Shown: in pieces, positions 12,870 to 23,835 of the stretch
Layout: each line of letters opens with the position of its first letter
Numbering within the stretch: the stretch's first letter is position 1
Source of the DNA: Heterobilharzia americana
Taxonomy: Eukaryota > Platyhelminthes > Trematoda > Strigeidida > Schistosomatidae
DNA: 64,000 nt
Assembly (NCBI GenBank): GCA_944470555.2
Contig: CALYCZ020000359.1
Coordinates: forward strand, 37,399-101,398
Direction of reading: 5' to 3'
Notes under the pieces: model-generated
Database searches by the model: none
Seen by the model: only the letters and a program-made list of their open reading frames with translations
What the model was told of the DNA's origin: nothing
Translations under genes and position numbers: made by a program

Positions 12870-13440
12870 GATTTAATGATGAATAGTGGCTAGCAGTGGA
12901 ATCCAGGACGTTCGTCTCGTCTCATTTGGGACTCTTCAGGTGAATGTACCTGCCTCCTAGTCAGCGATGTTCTTCCCACTAAGAGTCTATCTAACTTGGA
13001 ACTGATTGCTTCAAAAGGCAGAGGGTTATTGACCAAACTACCGAATCACAATAGCCACTTCTTGTACTATGGGTGTTGTTTTAACTTTGTTGTTTCTATT
13101 ACCTCGTTGTTGAGTGGACAGAATTGATCGGTCTACTGTGGTGTATAGGCTCCTGCACGGATACCTGGATATTGCCTGTTTTTCACTTTAATATTAATGA
13201 GATACAATGGCGAGCACTGGAATCAAGGATACGCATTCCGTTCTATCTGGTGCTCATCAGCTGGATGCTTTATTGGTTTACCATATTGCTTTTCGAATGA
13301 ACCAATATTAATGATGGATGGTGACAAGCATTGGAATCCAGGCCGATCAAATCGGTCCACACCAGTCAATAGTAATTTCCAGTTTCACAGCTACGAAGTT
13401 TTATCTGTACCTGGTACTGACTAAAACTCTTAAATTTCGA
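12870..13440 (-). mobile_element. Three partial SINE modules in a row
   Basis: A similar opening block recurs three times: near 12880 (gaatagtggctagcagtgga), near 13196 (gagatacaatggcgagcact) and near 13311 (gatggatggtgacaagcatt). Each is followed by a 'ggaatcc/ca agga' block. The first two continue into eroded ribozyme-like and 'gtacctgcctcctag'-like blocks. This looks like repeated insertion into, or tandem decay of, one SINE family. Confidence 0.5.
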
Positions 13441-13969
13441 TCCACACGTGAAATACACATATTGTACTCAGCCAATTCACCTAGTTCTTTCTCCATTACA
13501 GAAAAACATATAAATGATCAATTTCACTACATAGTGTCCACTTGAATAATCAGCATGAATTTCGGTAAGTCTATACACTTACTTTGTAATTCATCACGCA
13601 TATCTTGCAATTACTCCGATTTTATGTACTGCTAGAATGCAAAATCTTGGTCACCCTCATGATAACAGCATATGTGTAGTATTCTCATGCACTGTAACTT
13701 TTAAACAGCATATATAGAGGGTTTCCTGATAAATGCTATGAAATGTCAACCATGTAAAATGAGGTTTTCGACTCCTTTTGTTCTTATTGTAACTGAATTT
13801 TCTCAAAATTGAATGATGATGTACGTTTGAACTCCAAGCTGTGAATATTAAAGATCCATTATTGTAATGGCTTTAATTTGAGTTGACGGATATCTCAGTG
13901 TCAAGCTAGGCATCCGAATTTATATACTTGATAGCTTGATTTACACTTTGGCATACTTTGACTTTTCAG

Positions 13970-14253
13970 TCTATCAGAGTAGATCTGCTTATCAAGCAAA
14001 ACAACGTGAAGAAGAATTAGCTCGAGTGAGACAAGAATTTTAAGCGAAAACCTCATTATTACAAGCTACTGCTGGTGGTCGATGTGGACGTCGAGATAGA
14101 GAGCGAAGATAGAGAAATGCAAATGGTTATTGGGATTCATCAAATCATGAACGACATCATGCTCACAGTAATAATGATTTCTCACAATCACCTCATCCAT
14201 GGAATCGACCACCTGTTTGATCTATGACTAGAGCATGTTCGCCGGATGATTAA
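13970..14253 (+). pseudogene. Broken gene, exon B (coiled-coil and Arg-rich segment)
   Basis: The acceptor gacttttcag opens the exon at 13970. Its two leading bases complete the codon left by exon A (G|TC, Val), so the junction phase fits. The frame reads VYQSRSAYQAKQREEELARV then RQEF, a charged helical segment, followed by ATAGGRCGRRDRER and a His/Asn/Ser-rich tail (SSNHERHHAHSNNDFSQSP). In-frame stops: TAA 14041, TAG 14110, TGA 14218. TAA 14251 may be another break or the original end. There is a faint similarity in style to C-terminal coiled-coil segments of polarity scaffolds, too weak for a name. This is the second half of the same decayed gene as 9656-10352. Confidence 0.6.
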
Positions 14254-15580
14254 ACAGTAAAATATTACAATACATCTAATGACTGATATCTTTTCCTGGT
14301 CCTTTTTTCATCCCATAAACTTCTCATTAACATCAGCACACTTATTATCTTTATTTGTCATATTGTAGATAAGAAATGCATTCTTTTAATATGAATAAGT
14401 AAAAGGGCATTTTGTTCAATGATCAAGTGTACTCAACATCATCTTATTATTTAAAATAAGTCGAAAAAGAAAGAAAAGATAAAAGACAACCAAAATAAAA
14501 ACTATGAGTAAGTCGAATCTGAAGAAGGTCTAACATGAAGATGAAATTCAATGAAGTTATTACTACCATTCAATGTTCAACAGCTGCTTTGTTTTAACCA
14601 AACTTATATATTGAATTGGCGCGCGAAATGAATTAATTCAAGAATATAGTTAATAAATAAATTTTAAAAACTCACTAAATGAATGCTCGTTTTCATTGTA
14701 TGCTGTATATTAATAAAGATATAATGTGTAGAGATGGTATTCAATTATGGTTTTTGTATTTCACGTGGTTTTCTGATATACTTGGCTTTTTCCTAATTAA
14801 ATAAAATGTGAAGAAAGAGATAAGTGGAATATTTTTGTCAAATATCATGAATGATATATCTATGTGGTATAAAGTAATTCATAGATGAAGAGATGGATAG
14901 GCGAAACGATACAGAATTTTGTGCTATATGACTATTCGGTTTTAACTCTGACACAATTTGCAACGCTACATAAATATGAAACGTATGGAAATGTATGACG
15001 ATCAAAATTGTGATGTATTTGTCCAATACATTTCAAACAGTCTGATCACTCACACTTACCTGTGAAGTCAGTTTATGTTGAACCGAAAAGGATGCGGGGA
15101 TAAACAGAACGATTAAGATAACAAAGGATTAAAATTCAGAATAAAGATAACGAATTATTGACTAAAACACTTATGAATCGCCTGATAGCCAATGAAGTTA
15201 ATAAGCCGTTGTAGAAGACAGTTAACATCAAAGCCCACTCTATATACAGTTCCTAAGGTAATTGTCCATATCATTCTACCATGTGGAGGTCGATAGGGGG
15301 AACTGAATAGTAGAATTTGTTAGATGTAGACTGACATTAGATATTAAGAAAACATATTATCCAACTAATCTTATTATTGTAGAGAACACAAAACACACCT
15401 CACCACAATTTTAAACACCACATCAAAGATTACGTCATATCTGATTGTTTTTACCAATTTACATGTGTATGAGATTAAGGCATACGTAAGGAGGAGGAAT
15501 CGAGTCATACACTTGACCGTGGCATAACATGTACTTAAATGGCTTCAATAAACTTCAATAAACACATGCTGGAGACAAGT
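14254..15580. other. AT-rich intergenic, no features supported
   Basis: No splice-bounded or long open frames and no recognisable repeat beyond short A/T runs. Confidence 0.5.
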
Positions 15581-15584
15581 CTCT

Positions 15585-15910
15585 TCTTCCTTAGCTAAAT
15601 ATATTAAAGAAACAGGTCACAAAACTAGTGTTCAAACAACTTTCAAAGTTGTATATAGAAATAGTCAGTCAGTGGCACATACTGAGATATGTGGAAGTGA
15701 TAGTATAAGTATAAAACTTCGGTACTGTGATAGAATTTAATTCCACATTAGATTTGTCAATTTGATTTATAACACACAGTGATACAGTATTACCATTTAC
15801 TTGATGATGTTTCCAGCATAAATTATTATTCTTCATAATCATGTCAGTGTGTAATCATCCTACTTTCGATATCTGAGTTTTATAGTTCTGTCACCTCTTA
15901 TTCTTTGTTT
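15585..15910 (+). mobile_element. Penelope-like element 3' end with terminal (pLTR-like) sequence
   Basis: 15600-15720 contains, with frameshifts, KETGHKTSVQTTFKVVYRNS, the end of a Penelope endonuclease protein. It is followed by a ~190-bp non-coding tail. Within the tail, 15787-15908 recurs as an inverted copy at 16593-16712 (about 90% identical). A related tail flanks the element at 20140 and makes up the palindrome at 25635-25847. Confidence 0.65.
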
Positions 15911-16223
15911 CTATTTAGGGTCCGTGAGACAGGAGGAACCAGTTCCTGGAGAATCTAAGTGATATGGCTGACAACCGATGTCAGTGGCGCAGATGTATAC
16001 ATACATTATCCTTATCTTAACGACGCTATATCGAATCTCACCATTTTGTCATTCTTCCTTCCTTTCTTCGTGTACTTTATACTTCTTTTGACTGAATTTT
16101 CCCATCTTCATCTTTCAACTCACCCCGACCGGCTGGCTAGTGTGACCTACGTAGTTGACTCGAAAGTGACAACATGGAATTTGATAGGTTAGATTATTCT
16201 GCCTGATTGGTTCTATCGGATCG

Positions 16224-16760
16224 TCAAGTCAGTCGACAGAGCTTATCTCTGAGTGAGTTTGTAGATTTAAATACCACCGTAATTCCAGCCTTGTTTAGAA
16301 ACCTACGTAAAGTTTTTGATGTACCTACCTTATAGGGTAACATAATGGAGACTTTGAACTCCTTTTCACTAGTGTTGTCATTATGATTTCGCTTCTTATA
16401 TGTTCGTACGAATTTCTTCATGGACCGTGGAGGATAATTATTCATGATTAGTCCAATATAATTAGGTGTAGAGAGAGAGAGACCGAGATTGATTACTGAA
16501 CCTTTGTTCATTGAAACAGCCAACAGCCAACACATGCCAAATGAATAAGGTAAAACCTATACCAGAGATATGTAAAATTTTACTCTCAACAGAAACAAAG
16601 AATAAGAGGTGACAGAACTATAAAAATCAGATATCGAAAGCAGTGTGATTAAACACTAATATGATTATGAAGAATAATAATTTATGCTGTAAACATCATC
16701 AAGTAAATAATGCTACACAGCTCACTGTAGGCTATATGTCGAAAAAATAAATCGAATATG
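16224..16760 (-). mobile_element. Penelope-like element fragment, antisense, with inverted terminal sequence
   Basis: The frame 16535-16224 includes TSEKEFKVSIMLPYKVGTSK and GITVVFKSTNSLRDKLCR. This is the segment linking reverse transcriptase to endonuclease in Penelope-like elements (LPYxxGxSxxLRRxLxxxGIxVxFKxTxxLRxxL). The terminal sequence at 16593-16712 lies upstream on the same strand, as a 5' pseudo-LTR would. It is inverted relative to the tail of the sense fragment ending at 15910, so the two fragments form an arms-in arrangement. Confidence 0.7.
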
Positions 16761-18033
16761 ACAACGAGAGGCATTCCACAAATTGAAACCATCTTTGTAT
16801 TTACAAAACCATTTTGTTATTACACTACATCTACCTTGATGAAATTTGTTTTCTTATCAAGATTGGGATTAGCTCTATGTCATTCTTCTTGTTTATTCTC
16901 ATCTTTATCAATTTCAATCTTCTGTTTTATCTATTTCTCCTCAGATTCTTTGGTTTAATATAAATTGACTTCACAAGAAAAATCATAATGTTCAAAGGAA
17001 TGGATGATATGAAGTGATCGAATACACAACAGAGTTTTGCACACTTCCATATGGTAATGATTGATGAATTATACTCAAAAATGTCACTACATAATACATC
17101 AAAGAGACGAAGTGCATTCATCAGTCAGGTATACATTTGTGCAGTAATCAATGAGCTAGACTTATGGTATAATTTGACTAGCCAAACCTTAGCAAGTGGG
17201 ACAGGGTTCAAACTTCCAACGCATTGGTTGAAAATCATCTCCTCAACTTAGCAAGTCACGGCTTCACTTATCAAGTAGACTCAATTAACATGGTATTACA
17301 GTATGTACAATAGAGTTTCACGTCCATACTTATGCAGTCTGTTACATATACTTAGTCTCTTGAAATATGACACAGCGAATCTACTTGAGGCCTATTAATC
17401 GATGTTTGAGAGGTGGATACACTAATTAGTCAGTACTCTCCAACACAATATCAGTCTTAGTTCACAATAAACTATATATTACTGTCATAAAATGCAGCCT
17501 GTGAATATCGTGAGTGGTGGAGATGAATCAAAAGTCGTGTGTCAATGTAGTGTAACTGTCTGCTTCTCTTCTCGTGGCAACTTTATGTATTCCAGACTTT
17601 TAACAGGAATTTCTGGTGATATGATATACTACAGATTTTCATGCTCCTAATACCACTTGTTCCAAGTTATCGTCACCTCTTGTTCAAAGTTATATACGAG
17701 TTTGCACATTTTTTACTCACAGCAGTAGGCATTCTTTCTGTCTGTTGGCTGCCCTGTCACCAAACATCTTAAGAATGTAATCTCTTAGTTCCAGAGAGAT
17801 AGTGGACGTGAAACAGAGTATTTCATGCTAGATCAATTTTGATACAATAAGACAGACATTAAGCATAACCATATGGAATCTTCTATCTCCCGACTTTATT
17901 ACACAGAGGCAGGGACGATTGATAATGGTAAATTTCAACATATACTATCTCCTTCCATCTAAAATACACTTTCGAAGGGCATTTCTTTTAATAACAAACA
18001 AATAAAATCTATACAATGTTGAATAATACTCAC
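16761..18033. other. Intergenic, mostly unannotated
   Basis: Short frames near 16758-17251 lack splice logic or recognisable domains. A B-box-like 'gggttcaaacttccaac' near 17204 suggests a degraded SINE. Nothing else is supported. Confidence 0.5.
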
Positions 18034-18125
18034 GCTTTCTTGATAACGACGCTCATAATAGTCCAATTCAGATTCACCAAACCGACGCATTTGTGATTCA
18101 ACTTCACATTGTTCACCTTCACCAT
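18034..18125 (-). CDS. Candidate isolated internal exon, protein unknown
   Basis: On the minus strand a good acceptor (gaatatctcag) precedes 92 bp ending at a strong donor (AGC|gtgagt). Two leading bases plus 30 codons are open and acidic/charged: GEGEQCEVESQMRRFGESEL then DYYERRYQES. The composition looks like true protein, not repeat, and no retroelement motif is present. I found no partner exon nearby on this strand, so the exon is either part of a long-intron gene extending beyond the window or a leftover of one. I do not recognise the family. Confidence 0.45.
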
Positions 18126-19675
18126 CTGAGATATTCATTATTTAGTAAATGAATGAATGATTACTATACTGAAAAGACTTTATGATTCAACCTTGTAAAA
18201 TGGATTTATCCCTTAACAATATTTCGTTGAAACATTTTATAAGCTAGATGGAGTTGATATATTAAGATCTGGTGTCTCACACTACAGTCGGTCAATTAGA
18301 AAATAGAGTAAACTTCAAGGAGTTGAAGATGTAGACATTGTTGAATCAACTGTGTGTCAAGTTCTCCTTAGAAAGCATACACTTAGTCTACAGTAACTTT
18401 CAATTTTGATACAGTTTCCTATAGTTCAAAAAAGGCGCATGATTCCTTAAAGAAACTGTCTACTTATTTCCAAATGGGTGAAGAGCACAGGTTTTCACAG
18501 TAGGGAACATAATGATTGTGAACATTTCAGACCAATATCGACATAGATTTGTACAAATTTAATTCATCTAGAAGTTATTTCATTGATAATTCCATTCATA
18601 TGGTAGTACATTTTAGTATGTTACTGCTCAAAAGTAACATTTTTGAGTGCTAAAATTAATTCACTATTGGTAACAAAATGTCATCATGAGCCGTATAGAC
18701 AGCTGTTCGTCTAAAGACTAATTTATTGCAAAACAGTGAAATAATCTGACTGTGTAAATAAGATACATTTTTAAAACGATTTGAACAGGAACAGTGTCAT
18801 TAACAAGGTCATGATAAACCATTACTAAACTTCATCTTGTTCAAATAGTGAGACAGTAAGTCAGTCAGTCAGTCAGTTACTATCAAAATGGAATATGGGA
18901 TAATTGCGTAAAATCGAATTCGTCGTGCCTCCCACCAGCACAATAAGATATAACGCTTCAATGTGAAAGTTAAGAAGATAGGGAAGAAAGTTTTTAAAAA
19001 CAGTAGGAGGTTGCAAGCACAGCGGAACAAAGGGAAAAGGGGAATGTGTCATCTTCATTAAACGACCCAAAAAGTCATGTTGATGAAAAACTTTTATTCA
19101 TTGAATTCCTACCATACTGGAAAGTTTTGTTAGATGCTGGCAGTACAGATATTAGTTACTGTGATAGTATAGATCACTACGTGATAATGGAGGTCCGAGG
19201 GAGAAATAGTAATGCTGGATGGACAAGGGTGCAACAATAGTGTGTTTCCTGGGGGATGACCAGCACTGCTACAATGATACTGCCTTCTCAGTGGGGAGGG
19301 GATGATTTATAAGATCCCGGGTCCTAAAATAACACACTACTCCAATCAGTAGAGCAGTCGAATCTTGATTCAAACTTTCGAAATAACCATATGCGAACTG
19401 TCTCAATCAAGTGTCCTCTGGGCTCTGTGATCGCGTAAAACTAATTCCTTTTCTCTTTCACTCATCCGAAGAAGAGATAACCTTAAGTGATATGAGCAAC
19501 TGGGAAATTTCAACTATTATCATACCTCCGTCGAACCTCAATTAGGCAAGGTAATAGACAGTATGTCTGTGATTTTCATTGATTGGCTTAATTAACTTCA
19601 AGCTATTGTAAGACATAATGATTTATTTTAATTTAACGGTTTGTGGAGATCTAGAGATTTTTTTCAAGTTGGTAT
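18126..19675. other. Intergenic, no gene supported
   Basis: AT-rich DNA with a CAGT run near 18860-18878. At 19195-19345 there is SINE-like sequence containing 'gcttttcctgggggatgacc'-style blocks and a promoter-box remnant. The open frame near 19046-19240 has no recognisable domain. Confidence 0.45.
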
Positions 19676-20010
19676 TCATCATGGACTGACATCAGTTGGT
19701 GCAACATTGGGAACTCACGATATACCGCGACCATCACGCAGTATCATCGTTGAGTAACTGTACTCATTTTTGACTCCACTAGCCACAAAAATAGAATAGT
19801 TAGACCATTGGATTCCGACCCACTGACACAAAGATAACATGCTGACGAAGGAGACCAAAGATCCCGGGTTCGATCCCTGGGTGGTGGGGGTTGTGGATGC
19901 GCGCTGTTCAGGGGTCTCATACTATGGGTCTCATACAACTATCCAGGGTGGTCAAGTTCCCAAACTTCCACCAACTGATGTCAGTCCATTATGAAGTCGA
20001 AACCAAAATC
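19676..20010. mobile_element. SINE with clear tRNA-type B box, plus inverted partial copy
   Basis: The sense part contains 'gggttcgatccctgggtggt' (19866-19885), a textbook RNA polymerase III B-box region. It is followed by 'tgtggatgcgcgctgttcag' and 'ccaccaactgatgtcagtcc'. The left end (19678-19712, 'catcatggactgacatcagt') is the same 3' end in inverse orientation, so two copies meet head to head. A duplicated 'tctcatactatgggtctcat' scars the ribozyme-like region. Confidence 0.7.
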
Positions 20011-20139
20011 AATTAATAAATCTCTACAAACCTCCAGTCAACATGACTCCAAACGTTTCATAGAAAGTATCGGCAAAAACAAATCATTCGGGAATTCTTA
20101 AAACCGATCATACATGGACTCATGAATTTCACCATGGTA

Positions 20140-22660
20140 AATTGAATTTATATGTTGCTCCACTTTAGTGTGTTTATTAAAAATATCACACAGTGAAACA
20201 GTAACATTTACTGGATAACCTTTTAGACACAATTTATTGTTCATATTCATATCAGGTCACTCCACAATTTCGAGACAGACTTTATATAATATTCCTCATT
20301 CTCTCTCCTTCTCTGTGATGACAAGGGTAGTAGAGTATTCCATATATCTGAGACAGGTGCAGAATCATTTCGATTGCATGAACTTGGTGTTGATTCAGTA
20401 AACGAAGTTCTCGTTATCAATCTCTTCCTCCACCCAACTAAATTAGTTTTCAACGCTGTCGCTCTATCCCACCCTACTGTGTGATTGTGTGTAATTGCGT
20501 GCAGAGCTATGGCCGAGCTTATCTCCAGATTTCTTATCTTATTACGATCTGCTTATCTTGATTTAGCTACGTTTCTGTGTTCTGTTATTCCAATTGACCC
20601 TGGTCGACTGCCTTGACCTATGTACTTGACCTCACAATCATTACAAAGGATTTGGTAAACCAGATAATTTTGCCTAATTGCATCGATAGGATGTTTTACC
20701 TACAAAGCTTGTTTGTAAACGAGTTTGTTATTTTGAATGCCACTTTAATCCCGGCCTCATTGAGAATTCTTCGTAATGCTTCTCAGGTGCCTTTTTTCTA
20801 TCACAACACAGCAGAGGCTTTCAATTCTCTCTTAACCCTGTCACCATTATTACCATTAGTAGTGGAACGAAGCCCTATGTTCCACTAGGAACCCAAGGAC
20901 TAATAATAATAATAATAATAGTGGAACGATTATTGATAACACATGTAATACTACTTCTACTACTACTACTACTACTACTACCACTGCTAATATTTTTCTT
21001 TCGATTTCTTATGAATTTATTTACAAATTTTGGTGAGAAATTATTGAGATGCAAGGTATTCTCCATGTGTCTTATTTCTTGTCGCTGATTTCCCGATCGA
21101 CTAGTTAGCGTTTTCGCTCTATCACTTAGGCATTTAACTAGGCCTGCTTTGACTGAAATACGGTGGGAGGATTTAACGTCTAAGTAGCGATTCGAATGCC
21201 TAGGTTTACTGTAGATACTAGTCTCTAGATTTCCTTCTTGTGTTCCTTTAATCTTGCAATCCAACATTCCTAGCTCACCTTCACCACTTTCTTAGTCACG
21301 GGTAAGTTGGATTGCATTCACTACTGAATTTAAATGTGCCAAGAACCTGTTGATGTATGCCGATTTCAGTACTGTAAACGTGTCATCTACATACTGAAAT
21401 CATGTCTATTCAGTAAGACTAAATGTCAGGAGGTTTATCTGTTCCCAACTATCCATAAATATGTTTGTGACGATAGTGAATATTGATGATACCATGGCAA
21501 CCGTTTCAGTTTGTTTATTTATCTTATTTTGAAATTTACAAAATGTAGATGTTAGACACAATTGTACTCCTAGTGTGATTTCCTCGATTGGCATTTTCGT
21601 TTGACGAGTAAGCTGATTGTCATCTTCAAGCCCATTTGTAACTGCCTCTACAGCCATGTCAATCGGTATGTTTGTGTAAAGGCTAGTTATGTCAAAACTA
21701 ACCATTTTTTTCACAGTCGTCTGAGTGTATGTCGTCTAATCTATGCTTTAAGTCATAAGAGTTGGTAAGTTGAGATTTTGAGTGGTTTATTATTGGGTCT
21801 AACACCCTTGCTAAATATTGAGACAAGTCGTGAGTCGGAGTGTTTCTAAAATCTACTATGGCCTGATGGGATAACCTGTGTTATGAATCTTAATAATACC
21901 ATACATTCTACTGGGATTTTTAGTTTTTTGCATTGAATTGAGCGATTTTGACTGACTTAGAAATGACTTCATCCGACGTATCAGATCCCCTGTCGATTTC
22001 TTGACCTTATTCATAATAATATCCACTGACTTATTAATTTCCTCATATGGTCCTATTTCTATATGCTCGTTCACCTTGTAGATGTAGCCAGATTTGTTCA
22101 TTACAACTGTTGAGTTGCCTATATCTGATTTGGCAATTACTATATTGCTGTCATTAGGAAGGTTCCTGAGAGCTTCTTTCTCTGACATGGGTAAATTAGA
22201 TTTCATTTATTCTATCGTTTCAGTGTTAGAGCACACTGTGCTCTTACCTCATCTGCAATTGTCTTATCTATTGAACTTAACGCTATTTCCATTTTGGAAA
22301 TTATATCTTCTGGTTTCAACTCGTTAATCGCTACATTGAAATTAAAACCTTTCTCGAGCACTTTCCCTTCTGTTGAGCTTAGGACTCTACTCCACAGATT
22401 GATAACCCACTTTGACTTATCGATCATCGGTGTTATGCTATTGTTAATTTCATTACTGTTCACTGCGTGCTTTTCTTCCATAAGTTTGTTGAACTTCCTA
22501 ATCTGAGTATTTTTTGATTTCTTGAATGCGGCTGATCTTGCTTCATTGAAATTGTCCATCAGAAGCTCATAGTCTCTTTCGCTAACTTTCGCTATAATTC
22601 CTGATATTGTTGTTCGGGAGTGTAGTTTCTCCTCTCAACTCTTATTTCTCGCATCTTACG
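20140..22660 (-). mobile_element. Nearly full-length Penelope-like element (inactive)
   Basis: Antisense order of parts: N-terminal domain (22559-22212), then 22206-21856 with NIVIAKSDIGNSTVV and the GIIKIHNTGYPIRP block. Reverse transcriptase follows, with SFDITSLYTNIP near 21690 and a catalytic YVDD at 21393-21382. The SKPRHSNRYLD region (21267-20960) comes next, then the linker (20800-20680). The GIY-YIG nuclease with VYQILCNDCEVKYIG lies about 20660-20560, and a C-terminal part with HNHTVGWDRATALKTN ends near 20250. A terminal sequence related to that at 15787-15908 is at about 20150-20260. Frameshifts, stops, a trinucleotide run (20950-20985) and a LINE scrap (20871-20918) inactivate it. 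Reverse transcriptase and nuclease in one protein is the known Penelope layout. Confidence 0.87.
20871..20918 (+). mobile_element. 48-bp LINE tail insertion with 11-bp target duplication
   Basis: The segment is the terminal ~48 bp of the RTE-type LINE seen at 43700-43745 (tatgttccactaggaaccca, then a TAA run). It is flanked by tagtggaacga at 20860-20870 and again at 20919-20929. It sits inside the antisense Penelope element and marks an extreme 5'-truncated insertion. Confidence 0.8.
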
Positions 22661-23220
22661 TCAATATGTGGGGGAATTGAACCTTTTTTCTGCAATGGCT
22701 AAAATACTGCTACCAATCTAGATTATCTTCCTTTGGCTGTTCTTAATGACAAGGTGAAGTTCTAATTAAAACACAGTAATTAGATCGAGGTTACATCAGT
22801 ATTTATCTTGTGAAGGAGCCTAATTATTGTATATGATGCGAAAGAGAGTAGTGACCAGGTTGTGGGGATTCATCGTCTACTCAATGTAGAGTTTTACGTT
22901 TTGCAAGCTACACTTTGTCGTGTAATACAAATTCAATGACTACCTCTATACAATGGTTACATTGGTGCAATTTCATACTAGAATAATATATTTCACCCTA
23001 AGTGAAAGAGCTTAAGACACATAGGGAGAAGTATACACAACCCTGAAAGCTAGATCAATTATAACAGAAATAATTTATTAGCCAGGCTAGATGTTTGCAA
23101 AAAAGGATTTGTCATACTCTGATACAAAGTTGTAGCACTTTCATACTCACTGATTACACTCTTTGTATTCAACACAACGATATAGTTATGGGATTTTTAA
23201 TTATTATTATTTGTTCCTTG

Positions 23221-23835
23221 TGTTCCTAGTGGAACATAGGGCTGCAGCAGCACGCTTCCATTGCTCTCTATTCTCTGCAATCTTTTGAGCCTGGCACCAC
23301 GACAGCCCACAAGCTCTCATTCCTTCTTCACTCTATCTCCCCCATGTCACCTTCAGCTGGGATGCCCAACTCGTCGTTTCCCATCTAGGTTCCACTCGAG
23401 GACCTGGCGTGTGATGTCCCCTGTTCGCCTACTCAGTTTATGCTCAATCCATTTCCATTTCCTTACAGTGCATATTTGTTGGACGATAGGTTCTTGGTTG
23501 GTTCGTTAACAGTCAGCCACAATTCCTTGTTGCTTATTCTTATTATTCTGGCAATCCATCTGATCTTCAGTAACGAACGAGCCAGCGTGGGCGGTGGTTG
23601 ATGAATGTCTGCAGTTCTTTGTTGGAAATGCCTTTCGTAACACACCAAGTCTCTGAGGCATACAGAAGCACTGACTTGACTCAATTGGTGTTGAAAATCC
23701 GGATGTTGTTCACACTTTTTACTGAGTCCAGTGCAGAAGATCTCCACACTGGTTTCAGGTTAGTGACCGCCTGTCTTGCTCTTCCGACCCTGGCTGGATT
23801 TGACGTCCTCGTTTGTGCCACCGCCCGTAGTTGAA
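23221..23835 (-). mobile_element. RTE-type LINE 3' part, antisense
   Basis: The minus strand carries, across frameshifts: ARVGRARQAVTNLKPVW, VKSVLLYASETWCVTKGISN, TFINHR and a late GKRRVGHP-type block. It ends with 'tatgttccactaggaacaca' and a TAA-rich tail at 23221-23240. These are the C-terminal blocks of schistosome RTE-type reverse-transcriptase proteins downstream of the catalytic core. The piece is 5'-truncated near 23835 and non-functional. Confidence 0.75.

Larger units (their letters stand above)
10353..13969. other. Intron-like gap between the two broken-gene exons
   Basis: 3.6 kb bounded by gtaggt and ttttcag. It contains a degraded antisense SINE (about 10600-10790), another at 11045-11215, an antisense Penelope fragment (11270-11860), and three partial SINE 5' modules in a row (about 12870-13440). 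The rest is AT-rich with no supported gene. Confidence 0.6.

Noticed and set aside
14146..14160. H-E-R-H-H in broken exon B, formally an HEXXH zinc-peptidase motif
   Set aside because: It sits in a His/Asn/Ser-rich stretch with no hydrophobic surround and no downstream Glu helix, and belongs to an unrelated broken gene.
9656..14253. Taking 'every stop is one C-to-T from CGA, CAA or CAG' as proof of deamination or editing
   Set aside because: Any TGA, TAA or TAG is by definition one C-to-T away from those codons. Only comparison with an intact homologue can show the original bases.
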